Assembly: GCF_016755875.1 (NCBI RefSeq)
Contig: NZ_BNED01000005.1
Location: 4,850,001-4,914,000, forward strand
DNA: 64,000 nt
Direction: 5' to 3'
Origin: Streptomyces spororaveus
Lineage (GTDB): Bacteria; Actinomycetota; Actinomycetes; Streptomycetales; Streptomycetaceae
The position numbers and the translations under genes are program-made. Below, piece after piece: positions 1 to 13,030 of the stretch; positions within the stretch are counted from its first letter, which is position 1, and every line of letters starts with the position of its first letter. Under the pieces are notes generated by a model. It saw only the letters and a list, made by a program, of their open reading frames with translations. It was not told the DNA's origin and did no database searches.

Positions 1-1
1 C

Positions 2-121
2 GGCCTGATCGGCATCTGGTACGTCCGCGGCCGCGACGCGGCGCTTGCGCGCCACGCGGCGGAACAGGTGGAACAGGCGGCCCAGGCTCCGCCGGAGCCG
101 GAGCCCGGCCCGCAGGACTAG
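2..121 (+). CDS. C-terminal fragment of an unidentified protein
   Basis: The reading frame is open from the window edge to a TAG at 119-121 and gives 39 residues. It begins with a short hydrophobic piece (GLIGIWYVRG), followed by an Ala/Gln/Glu/Pro-rich tail ending PEPEPGPQD. This looks like the last part of a transmembrane segment with a cytoplasmic tail, but too little is present to assign a family. The call rests only on reading frame and composition; the gene start lies outside the window. Confidence 0.5.
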   Translation, partial: GLIGIWYVRGRDAALARHAAEQVEQAAQAPPEPEPGPQD

Positions 122-261
122 CGGCGGCGCGGGTGCGGGTCCGGCGGCTTCGGGGTGGGGCGACCCGCGGCGCTACCAGGGGACGATTCGGGTCATCCTG
201 AGGTCGGATCTTCCTCCTGCTCGGCGGGTGAACAGTTCGCACCCCGTTTAACGTCGAAGGC

Positions 262-2727
262 ATGACGCAGCGGGCTGGAACCGAATCCGACGGGCCGGAG
301 CCGGGCGGCGGGACGGCCGCCCCCGCCATCGACGCGGGAGCCGAGCTGGACCCCGTACACCCGGTTCGCCCGCCCGCGCCCCTCTTCAAGCCGGGCGGCC
401 TGAGCACGGCCGAGGTCGCCGAGCGCGTCGCACGGGGCGAGGTCAACGACGTTCCCGTCCGCAGCAGCCGCTCCACCACCGACATCGTCCGCGCCAACGT
501 CTTCACCCGGTTCAACGCGATCATCGGCGTCCTCTGGGTGATCATGCTCTTCGTCGCGCCGATCCAGGACAGCCTCTTCGGCTTCGTGATCGTCGCGAAC
601 ACCGGCATCGGCATCATCCAGGAACTGCGCGCCAAGAAGACCCTCGACAGCCTCGCCGTCATCGGCGAGGCCAAACCCAGCGTGCGCCGCGACGGCCGGA
701 CCGCCGAGATCTCCACCTCCGAGATCGTCCTCGGTGACGTCATCGAGCTCGGCCCCGGCGACAAGGTCGTCGTCGACGGATCCGTCGGCGAGGCCGACGG
801 CCTGGAGATCGACGAATCCCTGCTCACCGGCGAGGCCGACCCCGTCCTGAAGAAGCCCGGCGACCGGGTCATGTCCGGTTCCTTCGTGGTCGCCGGCGGC
901 GGCGCCTTCACCGCCACCAAGGTCGGCCGCGAGGCCTACGCCGCCCAGTTGGCCGAAGAGGCCTCCCGTTTCACGCTCGTCCACTCCGAGCTGCGCTCCG
1001 GCATCTCCACCATCCTCAAATACGTCACCTGGATGATGATCCCGACCTCGATCGGCCTGATCATCAGCCAGCTCCTCGTCAAGGACAACAACCTCAAGGA
1101 CTCCATCGCCCGGACCGTCGGCGGCATCGTCCCGATGATCCCCGAAGGACTCGTCCTGCTCACCTCCGTGGCCTTCGCGATCGGCGTCATCCGGCTCGGC
1201 CGCAAGCAGTGCCTGGTACAGGAGCTGCCCGCCATCGAGGGCCTCGCCCGCGTCGACGTAGTCTGCCTCGACAAGACCGGAACCCTCACCGAGGGCGGCA
1301 TGGACGTCACCGAGCTCCGCCCCCTCGGCGGCGCCGAGCCGGCGTACGTCAAGAAGGTGCTCGGCGCCCTCGGCGAGTCCGACCCGCGCCCCAACGCCAG
1401 CCTCCAGGCGATCATCGACGCCTATCCGGACATGGCGGAGTGGCGCTGCACCGAGTCCCTGCCCTTCTCCTCCACCCGCAAGTACAGCGGCGCCAGCTTC
1501 AGCGAGGGCGACGGCGAGAACAACACCTGGCTGCTCGGCGCCCCCGACGTACTGCTGCCCGCCGGGGACCCCGCCCTGGACGAGATCAACGACCTCAACG
1601 AGCAGGGACTACGCGTCCTGCTGCTGGCCCGTTCCGCCCGCGAACTCGACGACGCGGCCGTCGCCACCGGGGTCCGGCCGACCGCCCTGGTCGTCCTGGA
1701 ACAGCGGCTGCGCCCCGACGCCGCCGACACCCTGCGCTACTTCGAGGACCAGGACGTCAAGGCGAAGGTCATCTCCGGCGACAACGCGGTCTCGGTCGGC
1801 GCGGTCGCCGGCAAGCTGGGGCTGCCGGGTGCGGAGAACACCGTGGACGCCCGCGGGCTCCCCACCGACCAGGGCGACATGGCGCAGGTCCTCGACGACA
1901 ACTCCGTCTTCGGACGGGTGAGCCCGCAGCAGAAACGCGACATGGTCGGAGCCCTCCAGTCCAAGGGCCACACGGTCGCCATGACGGGCGACGGCGTCAA
2001 CGACGTCCTGGCCCTCAAGGACGCGGACATCGGCGTCAGCATGGGCTCGGGCTCGGAGGCGACGAAGGCGGTGGCCCAGATCGTCCTGCTCAACAACAGC
2101 TTCTCGACGCTGCCCTCGGTGGTCGCCGAGGGCCGCCGGGTCATCGGCAACATCACCCGCGTGGCGACCCTCTTCCTCACGAAGACGGTCTACTCGGTGC
2201 TGCTGGCCATCCTGGTGGTCTGCTCGCAGGTCGAGTACCCCTTCCTGCCCCGCCACCTGACGCTGCTGTCCACGCTCACCATCGGCATCCCGGCCTTCTT
2301 CCTGGCCCTGGCCCCGAACAAGGAGCGCGCGAAACCGCACTTCGTGAAGCGGGTCATGCGCTACGCGATCCCCGGCGGCGTCATCGCGGCCGTGGCCACC
2401 TTCGTCTCGTACCTGATCGCCCGCCACCACTACACCGGCCAGGGTGCGCTCGAAGCCGAGTCCAGCGCGGCCACGCTGACCCTGTTCCTGACGTCCATGT
2501 GGGTCCTGGCGATCATCGCCCGCCCGTACACGTGGTGGCGGATGGCCCTGGTCGGCGCGATGGGCGGGGCGTTCCTGATCGTCCTCGTCGTGCCGTGGCT
2601 GCAGGACTTCTTCCAGCTCAAGCTGGTGGGCGCGGTGGTGCCGTGGATCGCGGTGGCCGTCGCCGTGGGCGCCGCCGTCCTGATCGAGTTCACCTTCAGG
2701 TGGGTCGACCGGAGGTTCCCGGCCTGA
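262..2727 (+). CDS. P-type cation-translocating ATPase (CtpE-like)
   Basis: This is an 821-residue HAD-superfamily P-type ATPase of the inner membrane that couples ATP hydrolysis to cation transport. Visible motifs are LLTGEADP in the actuator domain (a TGEA variant of TGES), MIPEGL in the ion-binding helix (around 292-297), DKTGTLT with phosphorylated Asp337, and MTGDGVND (574-581) in the hinge. Six or so hydrophobic C-terminal segments follow. Length and PEGL/TGEA signatures resemble the actinobacterial CtpE group, for which calcium transport is reported in mycobacteria; substrate here is inferred. No N-terminal heavy-metal Cys-x-x-Cys domain is present, which argues against Cu/Cd pumps. 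It converges on the acyltransferase, with only 5 bp between the stops. Confidence 0.93.
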   Translation: MTQRAGTESDGPEPGGGTAAPAIDAGAELDPVHPVRPPAPLFKPGGLSTAEVAERVARGEVNDVPVRSSRSTTDIVRANVFTRFNAIIGVLWVIMLFVAPIQDSLFGFVIVANTGIGIIQELRAKKTLDSLAVIGEAKPSVRRDGRTAEISTSEIVLGDVIELGPGDKVVVDGSVGEADGLEIDESLLTGEADPVLKKPGDRVMSGSFVVAGGGAFTATKVGREAYAAQLAEEASRFTLVHSELRSGISTILKYVTWMMIPTSIGLIISQLLVKDNNLKDSIARTVGGIVPMIPEGLVLLTSVAFAIGVIRLGRKQCLVQELPAIEGLARVDVVCLDKTGTLTEGGMDVTELRPLGGAEPAYVKKVLGALGESDPRPNASLQAIIDAYPDMAEWRCTESLPFSSTRKYSGASFSEGDGENNTWLLGAPDVLLPAGDPALDEINDLNEQGLRVLLLARSARELDDAAVATGVRPTALVVLEQRLRPDAADTLRYFEDQDVKAKVISGDNAVSVGAVAGKLGLPGAENTVDARGLPTDQGDMAQVLDDNSVFGRVSPQQKRDMVGALQSKGHTVAMTGDGVNDVLALKDADIGVSMGSGSEATKAVAQIVLLNNSFSTLPSVVAEGRRVIGNITRVATLFLTKTVYSVLLAILVVCSQVEYPFLPRHLTLLSTLTIGIPAFFLALAPNKERAKPHFVKRVMRYAIPGGVIAAVATFVSYLIARHHYTGQGALEAESSAATLTLFLTSMWVLAIIARPYTWWRMALVGAMGGAFLIVLVVPWLQDFFQLKLVGAVVPWIAVAVAVGAAVLIEFTFRWVDRRFPA

Positions 2728-2732
2728 CCGGG

Positions 2733-3974
2733 TCAGGCAACCGGTACGGGCCGCTGTCCCTCGGCCGGGGCGCCGCTGCGGGGAGCGGGGATGCCGGACG
2801 CCGGGCGGCGCGGGGCGCCGAGGTCCTTCAGGCGCATCGCCTGCCGTTCGACCAGGTGCCAGGAGAGGACCGCCGCGACCAGCGCGCCGCCCAGGGAGAG
2901 CCCCAGGTAGGCGGGGAAGCCCCAGCGCGCGCCGCCGAGGACGGCCAGTGACTGCTGGACGAGGAAGCCGTAGATGTAGATGCCGTACGAGTAGTCGTGC
3001 TTGGCGCCGATCCGCTGGAACGGCTTGGGCAGCCGGATGGCCAGCCACAGCAGCAGGTAGCAGAAGGCCGGCACGCCCAGGGCGAAGAAGTACCCGTAGT
3101 GCAGGGTCAGCAGGAACACCACGGCGCTGAGGCCCGCCAGCGGGTCGCTGACCGGGACGCGCTCCTTGTAGACCTCCAGCACCGCACCGAGGGCGAAGGC
3201 GAACCCGAGGTAGATGATGGTGTTCAGGCTCTGCGGGCCCATCAGCGGGACGATCACGTTCCCGCCGTGCGCCGCCGCCCCGGCCCCGCTGATCAGCCGG
3301 TTGCCGATCGCATCGCCGAAGACCAGGCCGCCCAGGATCACCGCCACCGCCAGGATGGTCCGCCGGGAGCGGACGAGCGAGCCGCCGAGCGCCAGCAGGG
3401 CGACGCCGAAGTAGCAGAGGATCTCGTACGCCAGCGACCACAGGGCCCCGTTCATCCCCACGTTGTGGGTGAGCCCCTTGGCGGAGGCGGTCTCCAGCAC
3501 GTCGGATATGCCCCACTGGCCGATACCGACGGCCCAGTTCGCCTCGACGTAGGAGAAGGGCCCCTGCGGGTGGTCCCAGAACCCTGCCGTGCTGCCGTGC
3601 TGACGCCAGTACAGGAAGGGCGCCACGGCGAAGGCCGTGACGGCCATGCAGACCCAGAAGCCGGGCAGCAGGCGCAGCGCGCGATGCCACAGGAAACGGC
3701 CGACGGGCAGCCGGTTGCCGCTGCGCGTCACGAGGATGCCGGAGAGGAAGAAGAAGCCGAAGACGGCCATCTTCCCGAGGTCGATCTGACCCTGCGAGAA
3801 GCTGTGACCGAACTCATGGCGCCCGAAGCCGAGGACGCTCGCGTGCGAGACCACGACCGCCGACGCGAGGAGCAGCCGCAGGAGGCCCAGGCTGTTGTTC
3901 CGTCCGGAGAACAGCTCGGACACCGGCCCGCGGGACCAGCGGAAGGCTGCCGAACGGGCTCTCCTGTCGGACAT
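2733..3974 (-). CDS. Acyltransferase 3 family membrane protein
   Basis: This is a 413-residue integral membrane protein with about ten hydrophobic segments. The family moves acyl groups onto sugars or other extracytoplasmic acceptors. The conserved N-terminal Arg (R33) and His (H44, in VVVSHASVLG) of the acyltransferase-3 fold are present, followed by FFFLSGILVTRSG and a C-terminal HLVERQAMRLK tail. The ATG at 3974 was chosen over an upstream in-frame start because GGGGAG lies 5-10 nt before it; the longer reading starts in sequence without a ribosome site. No glycan or antibiotic genes lie nearby, so the acceptor is unknown. Confidence 0.9.
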   Translation of the reverse strand: MSDRRARSAAFRWSRGPVSELFSGRNNSLGLLRLLLASAVVVSHASVLGFGRHEFGHSFSQGQIDLGKMAVFGFFFLSGILVTRSGNRLPVGRFLWHRALRLLPGFWVCMAVTAFAVAPFLYWRQHGSTAGFWDHPQGPFSYVEANWAVGIGQWGISDVLETASAKGLTHNVGMNGALWSLAYEILCYFGVALLALGGSLVRSRRTILAVAVILGGLVFGDAIGNRLISGAGAAAHGGNVIVPLMGPQSLNTIIYLGFAFALGAVLEVYKERVPVSDPLAGLSAVVFLLTLHYGYFFALGVPAFCYLLLWLAIRLPKPFQRIGAKHDYSYGIYIYGFLVQQSLAVLGGARWGFPAYLGLSLGGALVAAVLSWHLVERQAMRLKDLGAPRRPASGIPAPRSGAPAEGQRPVPVA

Positions 3975-4148
3975 GACGCTCCCCCTGAACGATTCCCTGA
4001 GGGCGCGTTCTCTACGTGGTCGTGGCTCCGCCGGTCGGACGAAAGCAACGATCAGTCTGAGTCGGCAGGTGCCGCCTGTCAAAGGGAACCCACAGCTTCC
4101 GGGCGGCCGCGCGGCCTCCTCCCGCCCCGCGGCCCTGCCCCGCGCAGG

Positions 4149-7100
4149 TCAGTCGAACCAGCGGTCCCGGGCCAGTTCCGCCGTGCGCGACGGGTCCTCC
4201 AGCAGCGCCGCCACCTCGAAGCGGCGCGGCCACTGGCCCGCCGACCAGGCAAGCCCGGCCGCCACGCCCTCCAGCGTGGCCGCGTGGAGGGTGCCGTCGG
4301 GGGTGCGGCGCCAGTCGAGCTCCGTGCCGCCGGCGACCAGCTCCTCGTGCTCGACGTACGTCGCGGGAGTGGCCGGACCCAGCAGGACGAGCACCGACTC
4401 CGGAACCTCGTGCGTCTCGCCGGGCGTGGTCACCTCCGCCGGAACCGTCTCCGAGAGGCGCCGGACCTGGAGCAGCTCCGCGAGATCCGCCGCGCGCGAC
4501 GGGGGCACCGGCAGCAGCGGCAGCCCCGCCGTCAGCGGGAGCAGGTCCGGGGCGTCCGCGATCACCGCGTCGGCCGCGTCCACCACGAGCACCTCGCCGT
4601 CCACCACCGCGCGCAGCTCGTCCGGGAGCGTGACCTGCTCGGGGTCCAGATCGGCCAGCGCGCCGTACAGGCCGTGCAGCTGATGACCGGTGACCTCGCG
4701 GTCCGGGTCGGCGAGCCGGGCCAGCAGTTCGGCGGCGCCGCCGGGCTCGTCCAGCAGGGCCGCCACCGTCGTCCGTACGCCGAGCGCCCGCAGGACCTGC
4801 TCGTCCTCGAAGCCCGTGGCGTCCGCCGAGGTGTAGAGGCCGTCCAGCAGCGGGTCGCCGCCCGCCGCGCGCAGGCCCGCCGGGCGGCGGCCGTCGAACA
4901 CCGGGTGGTCGCGCAGCCACCAGGCGGTGTACGGGCGCACCGACTGCGTGGTGCCGTCCGGCAGCAGGATCCGCACGGGCTGGGTCAGCGCGTCGCGCAG
5001 CGGCGGCTGCGCGAGCATGGCGAGCGCCTGCGGCCAGCAGTCGTCGTCGACCAGGTCGAGGTCCCGGACGGCGATCAGCTCGGTCGCCACCGGCGGTACC
5101 GGCAGCTCCGGCAGCTGGTCCAGGACGTCCTCGCACCACACGTCCACCGCGTCCAGCAGGCCCGCGTCGTCGGGCTCCGCGAAGTCGCCCTCGCGCGGTT
5201 CCAGCTCGTCCGGGTCGAGGACCACGTCGGTGGCGCGGACCAGCTGGAAGGTGGCCAGGACCCCGCACGCGGTGAGCGGGCCCGCGCCCCACCGCTCGGC
5301 GAGGTCCGCGTCCACGTACGGGACCTCGTCCTCGCGGATCACCGAGGCCAGCGGGCTGCCCGGCAGCAGGAGCTCGCCCGCCGGGACCAGTTCGCCGTCC
5401 TCGTCCGGGAGGGCCAGCGCCCCGAGCCAGGGCTCGTCGCCCGGCGCCAGATCGGCGTCCCGGACCAGCCCCAGGACCACCTCGGCCAGCTCGTCGGCGT
5501 CCAGGGTGTCGCCGTCCTCGTCCCAGATCTCCCCGGCGTCGAGGGAAGCGGCGACGGCCGCCCGCACCTGCGGGGTCGTCAGGACCGCCCGGGCCGTGGC
5601 CGGGAGCGCGCCCAGCTTCTCCAGCAGCGGGTGCGCCGCGTCCGGGTGAGCCACCTTCAGGCCCAGCCGGGCCAGACTCGCCGGCGTGTCCGCGCCGGGC
5701 AGCAGGATGTGCCGGGGCCCGATCGAGGTGCGGCCGTCGGCGAGCGGCACGGGCAGCCCGGACAGCCGGTCGGGGTCCACCCCGGCGAGGCTGTCGTAGA
5801 GCCGGTGCCACCACTCGGGGGTCCGCTCGATGCCCGCGATCCGCTCGATGGCGTCGCCCAGCGGGAGCCGGCCCACGCCCAGGGTGCGCAGTTCGGCCCG
5901 GCGCTCCAGGCCCGCCGGCAGCAGGGTCGGCAGGACCTCGGCGAGGACGCGTACGGTGTCGGCGCCCGCGCCCTCCACCACCTCGGCCTCGAAGGGGCGC
6001 AGGGCGCCCCGCTCCTCGGCGTGCTCGGGCGGCGCGGCCGGTGCGAGGAAGGCGGTACGGGGCAGGCGCTGGAGGACGGCGGCGCGCAGGGCCCCGTCGA
6101 GCTCGCCCTTGCCGAGCGGGCCGGGCACCAGGTCCACGAGGGCGGTGGTCACCGGGTCCCAGGCGCCGAGGAGTTCGGCGTACGCGTCGGCCGCGCGCTC
6201 CACGAGGAAGTCGAGCAGCGGCCCGGGCGCGGGGTGCCGGCGGGTGGTGTCGAGCGGCAGGGTCGCGATGAGCAGCGCCGGGATGCCCAGCGGCTCGTCG
6301 GTGGGCGTCGGCGCGTGCACCACGGGGGCCGTGACCGGGCGCACCGGGGCGCCTTCAGAGTCGACGGGCACCGCCCACGACACCGCCCAGGCGGGCCGCA
6401 GCCGCTCCTCGACGGGCCGGTCGGCGAGCAGCGCGCGCTCGATGGGGCCGTTGTGGCGGACGGTGCGCCAGCGGTGGGTGACCGTGCCGGAGGCGGTGGT
6501 GTCCTCGATGACCGTGTACGGGCCCTCGTCGCGCCGGTACAGGGTGCGCGTTCCCTCGGACGGGGTCTCCACGACGACCTCGCACAGCCCGGGCAGGGTG
6601 AGCAGCAGGGCGTCGTCGACGCCCGCCAGCAGCCGCTCCACCAGCCCCTCGGCGGCGGCGTCGCGCAGCGGGAGGACCACGACGGTGTCGTAGCCCTCGG
6701 GCGCGGTGCCCTCGGCCGGCAGCGGCAGGCGCAGCAGCGGAACGTGCCCGTCGCGGCGGCGCAGTTCGTCGCCGAGGCCGGGGCTGCCGACGGCCGCGCC
6801 CCGGGCCAGCTCGCGCGCCTCGGCCAGGGACCAGCGCACACCGCCGTGGCGGCCGAGCACCGCGGGTTCGTCGGAGACGGCCAGCACGGCCGCGAAGCCG
6901 ACACCGAACCGGCCGACGCTGTCCCCGGAGGGCTCGCGCTTGGCGGAGGCGCGCAGGGTGCTCAGCGACTCCACGCCCGTCGCGTCCAGCGGGGCACCGG
7001 TGTTGGCGACGGCCAGCAGGGCGTGCCCGCCCTCGCCCTCGTGCAGGGTGAGCCGCAGCCGGCCCGGCACCTTGGCCCGGGCCGCGGCGTCGGCCGCGTT

Positions 7101-7280
7101 CTGCGCCAGCTCGACGACGAGCCGGTCCCGGTAGCCGCCCAGCGCGAGGTCCTCCTCGGCGTTGGCGTCCTCGCGGAACCGGGCCGGGCCCGCACCCCAC
7201 GCGTCGAGCACCCCGCGCCGCAGCCGGGCCGTGCCGAAGGGGTCCACACCGCTCTGGGCCGCCGTCACTCGCACGCTCAC
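4149..7280 (-). CDS. Sacsin-type GHKL ATPase, 1043 residues
   Basis: The N-terminal third carries the ATP fold shared by Hsp90, gyrase B and sacsin: N-box ELAQNAADA (57-65), an atypical motif I at VANTGAPL (91-98) and the glycine lid GRFGVGFA (123-130). The remaining 750 residues have no motif I recognise; they are acidic and Leu/Ala rich. Unlike Hsp90 there is no recognisable middle or C-terminal dimerisation domain. Proteins of this size with a sacsin-like N-terminus are widespread in actinobacteria and uncharacterised. The start is GTG with GGAGG seven bases upstream. It stands alone, with its own promoter region upstream and the serC terminator behind it. A chaperone-like role is an inference from the ATPase fold only. 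Confidence 0.85.
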   Translation of the reverse strand: MSVRVTAAQSGVDPFGTARLRRGVLDAWGAGPARFREDANAEEDLALGGYRDRLVVELAQNAADAAARAKVPGRLRLTLHEGEGGHALLAVANTGAPLDATGVESLSTLRASAKREPSGDSVGRFGVGFAAVLAVSDEPAVLGRHGGVRWSLAEARELARGAAVGSPGLGDELRRRDGHVPLLRLPLPAEGTAPEGYDTVVVLPLRDAAAEGLVERLLAGVDDALLLTLPGLCEVVVETPSEGTRTLYRRDEGPYTVIEDTTASGTVTHRWRTVRHNGPIERALLADRPVEERLRPAWAVSWAVPVDSEGAPVRPVTAPVVHAPTPTDEPLGIPALLIATLPLDTTRRHPAPGPLLDFLVERAADAYAELLGAWDPVTTALVDLVPGPLGKGELDGALRAAVLQRLPRTAFLAPAAPPEHAEERGALRPFEAEVVEGAGADTVRVLAEVLPTLLPAGLERRAELRTLGVGRLPLGDAIERIAGIERTPEWWHRLYDSLAGVDPDRLSGLPVPLADGRTSIGPRHILLPGADTPASLARLGLKVAHPDAAHPLLEKLGALPATARAVLTTPQVRAAVAASLDAGEIWDEDGDTLDADELAEVVLGLVRDADLAPGDEPWLGALALPDEDGELVPAGELLLPGSPLASVIREDEVPYVDADLAERWGAGPLTACGVLATFQLVRATDVVLDPDELEPREGDFAEPDDAGLLDAVDVWCEDVLDQLPELPVPPVATELIAVRDLDLVDDDCWPQALAMLAQPPLRDALTQPVRILLPDGTTQSVRPYTAWWLRDHPVFDGRRPAGLRAAGGDPLLDGLYTSADATGFEDEQVLRALGVRTTVAALLDEPGGAAELLARLADPDREVTGHQLHGLYGALADLDPEQVTLPDELRAVVDGEVLVVDAADAVIADAPDLLPLTAGLPLLPVPPSRAADLAELLQVRRLSETVPAEVTTPGETHEVPESVLVLLGPATPATYVEHEELVAGGTELDWRRTPDGTLHAATLEGVAAGLAWSAGQWPRRFEVAALLEDPSRTAELARDRWFD

Positions 7281-7372
7281 GCCGCTGCCTCCAAGAATCG
7301 CCGCCGGAGCCCTGAAGGTACCGCGTACGGGAGAACCGCACGCCGGTGGCCTTCGGGGTGTCCGGGGATCGC

Positions 7373-7409
7373 CGAAGCCCCCGGCGACCGCAGGTCACCG
7401 GGGGCTTCG
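7373..7409 (-). terminator. Terminator hairpin after serC
   Basis: GAAGCCCCCGG at 7374-7384 pairs with CCGGGGGCTTC at 7398-7408 around a short loop. The hairpin lies 22 bp beyond the serC stop, as expected for a Streptomyces terminator lacking a T-tract. Confidence 0.75.
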
Positions 7410-7431
7410 CGTCGTACCGGGCGGGTGGTGG

Positions 7432-11358
<3,927 letters not shown>

Positions 11359-11381
11359 GACAGGCCTGTAAGGCAAGACAT

Positions 11382-11418
11382 GCGACAACACCCCTTACCT
11401 AGCCTTAGTCTGGATAAA
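11382..11418 (+). promoter_or_regulatory. Probable leaderless promoter of the EamA gene
   Basis: TAGTCT at 11406-11411 fits a -10 box and ends 6 bp before the ATG at 11418. GCGACA at 11382-11387 is an acceptable -35 with an 18-bp spacer. No purine-rich ribosome site precedes the ATG, so the transcript probably starts at or next to the start codon, a common arrangement in Streptomyces. Confidence 0.5.
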
Positions 11419-12374
11419 TGCCCGCACCTTCCTCTTCGACTCCGACGACCCCGACGGCCCCCGTCACCACTACGACCCCGCCGCCGACCAAGGGTTCCGG
11501 TTCCGGCTCCGCGTCCGGGCTCGGCCCCGTCGCGCTGGTGATCTCGGCGGGGATCTCGGTCCAGTTCGGCGCCGCCCTCGCGGTCATGATCATGCCGAGG
11601 GCGGGCGCCGCGGGCGTGGTCACCCTGCGCCTCGCGGCCGCCGCGATCGTGCTGCTGCTCCTGTGCCGCCCGAAGGTGCGCGGCTACTCCCGTTCCGACT
11701 GGGGCACCGTGCTCGCCTTCGGCGTCGCCATGGCCGGAATGAACGGCCTCTTCTACCAGGCCATCGACCGGATCCCGCTCGGCCCGGCCGTCACCCTGGA
11801 GGTCCTCGGCCCGCTCGTCCTCTCCGTCGTCGTCTCCCGGCGCCTGGTCAACCTCCTGTGGGCCGGCCTCGCGCTCGGCGGCGTCGTCCTGCTGTCCGGG
11901 CACGGCGGGGGCGGCCTCGGCTTCGGCTCCCTCGACCCGCTCGGCGCGGCCTACGCGCTCGGAGCGGGCGCGATGTGGGCGGCGTACATCGTGTTCAGCG
12001 CACGGACGGGCCGCCGCTTCCCGCAGGCGGACGGACTCGCTCTGGCGATGGCCGTGGCCGCGGTCATCTCGCTGCCGCTGGGCATCGCCGAAGCGGGCTC
12101 GGACCTGCTGGTCCCGAGCACCCTCGCCCTCGGCGTGGGCGTGGCCGTCCTCTCCTCGGTCCTCCCGTACACCCTGGAACTGCTCGCACTGCGGCGGATG
12201 CCGGCCCCGACCTTCGCGATCCTGATGAGCCTGGAGCCGGCCATCGCCGCCACCGCGGGCTTCCTCGTCCTGAACCAGGCCATGTCCGCCCTGGACGCCC
12301 TGGCCATCGCCCTCGTCATCGCGGCCAGCATGGGCGCGGTCCGCTCGCAGATCCGCAAGAAGGCAACCGCCTGA
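11418..12374 (+). CDS. EamA/DMT-family transporter (RhtA-like exporter)
   Basis: This is a 318-residue protein with about ten hydrophobic segments in two EamA repeats. The first has PVALVISAGISVQFGAALAV, the second YALGAGAMWAAYIVFSARTG. The MPAPTFAILMSLEPAIAA segment near the C-terminus is typical of the RhtA/YdcZ-like threonine/homoserine exporter branch. A Thr/Pro-rich cytoplasmic N-terminus of about 30 residues precedes the first helix. It overlaps the next gene by one base (TGATG), so the two are co-translated. The substrate is not determinable from sequence; amino acids or metabolites are typical. Confidence 0.88.
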   Translation: MPAPSSSTPTTPTAPVTTTTPPPTKGSGSGSASGLGPVALVISAGISVQFGAALAVMIMPRAGAAGVVTLRLAAAAIVLLLLCRPKVRGYSRSDWGTVLAFGVAMAGMNGLFYQAIDRIPLGPAVTLEVLGPLVLSVVVSRRLVNLLWAGLALGGVVLLSGHGGGGLGFGSLDPLGAAYALGAGAMWAAYIVFSARTGRRFPQADGLALAMAVAAVISLPLGIAEAGSDLLVPSTLALGVGVAVLSSVLPYTLELLALRRMPAPTFAILMSLEPAIAATAGFLVLNQAMSALDALAIALVIAASMGAVRSQIRKKATA

Positions 12375-12730
12375 TGGACGTCGCCACCTACCTGGCCGCG
12401 GTCCCGGAGACCCGCCGCGAGGCCCTCGTACGCCTGCGGGCGCTGTGCCTGGAGGAACTCACCGGGTTCGAGGAGCGGATCGCGTACGGGATGCCGGTGT
12501 ACGTGCGGGCGGGCGGGACCGACGGCGAGATCGCCTGGGCGAACCAGAAGCAGTACATCTCCTTCTACCTGCTGCGCACGGACGTCCGCGACGCCTTCGC
12601 GGACCGCCTGGCCGCCCACGACATGGGCAAGGCATGCCTCCGCTTCCGCAACCCCGCCAAGGTCGACTTCGACCTCCTGCGCGACCTCCTGCGCGCGACG
12701 GCCCGGGCGGGGCGCGGCGAGGCCTGCTGA
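12374..12730 (+). CDS. DUF1801 family protein
   Basis: This is a 118-residue protein beginning MDVATYLAAVPETRREAL, with FEERIAYGMPVYV and KQYISFYLLRTD. This is the signature of the DUF1801/YdhG fold (FtsH- and frataxin-like chaperone superfamily; the Bacillus relative YdhG/Fra is described as an iron chaperone). The ATG overlaps the EamA stop by one base, indicating a two-gene operon. It ends at the edge of the repeat locus at 12.8 kb. Function here is unknown. Confidence 0.85.
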   Translation: MDVATYLAAVPETRREALVRLRALCLEELTGFEERIAYGMPVYVRAGGTDGEIAWANQKQYISFYLLRTDVRDAFADRLAAHDMGKACLRFRNPAKVDFDLLRDLLRATARAGRGEAC

Positions 12731-12810
12731 GGGGGTACGCATCCCGCCGGCCCCGCGGCGGCGGGGCGGTGCGCTGCGGGGCGGGGCCGCTGGGTGGTGG
12801 GGGGGGGCTT

Positions 12811-13010
12811 CGGTGTGCGGGAGCTTCAGGCGGCCGGAACCGGGAAGCGGGGCGGCGGCGCTGGAGGGCGGGAGCCGCTCGGGCGGAGTCGGGTGGTGGG
12901 GCGGTGGCTTCGGTGTGCGGGAGCTTCAGGCGGCCGGAACCGGGAAGCGGGGCGGCGGCGCTGGAGGGCGGGAGCCGCTCGGGCGGAGTCGGGTGGTGGG
13001 GCGGTGGCTG
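12811..13010. repeat. Perfect 100-bp tandem duplication
   Basis: The sequence from 12811 (CGGTGTGCGGGAGCTTCAGG) recurs from 12911 and stays identical for about 100 bp. A third, degenerate copy follows to about 13060. The unit contains GGGTCGGGTGGTGGGGCGG, which also occurs at the outer end of three of the four large repeat arms (near 13038, 14560 and 45368). No gene is supported here. Confidence 0.9.
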
Positions 13011-13030
13011 CGGAGGGCGGGAGCGAGGTG

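Noticed and set aside
11391..11412. Iron box for DmdR1 before the EamA gene (CCTTACCTAGCCTTAGTC)
   Set aside because: Only one half resembles TTAGGTTAGGCTAACCTAA; the other half is poor and the sequence is explained by the -10 box.
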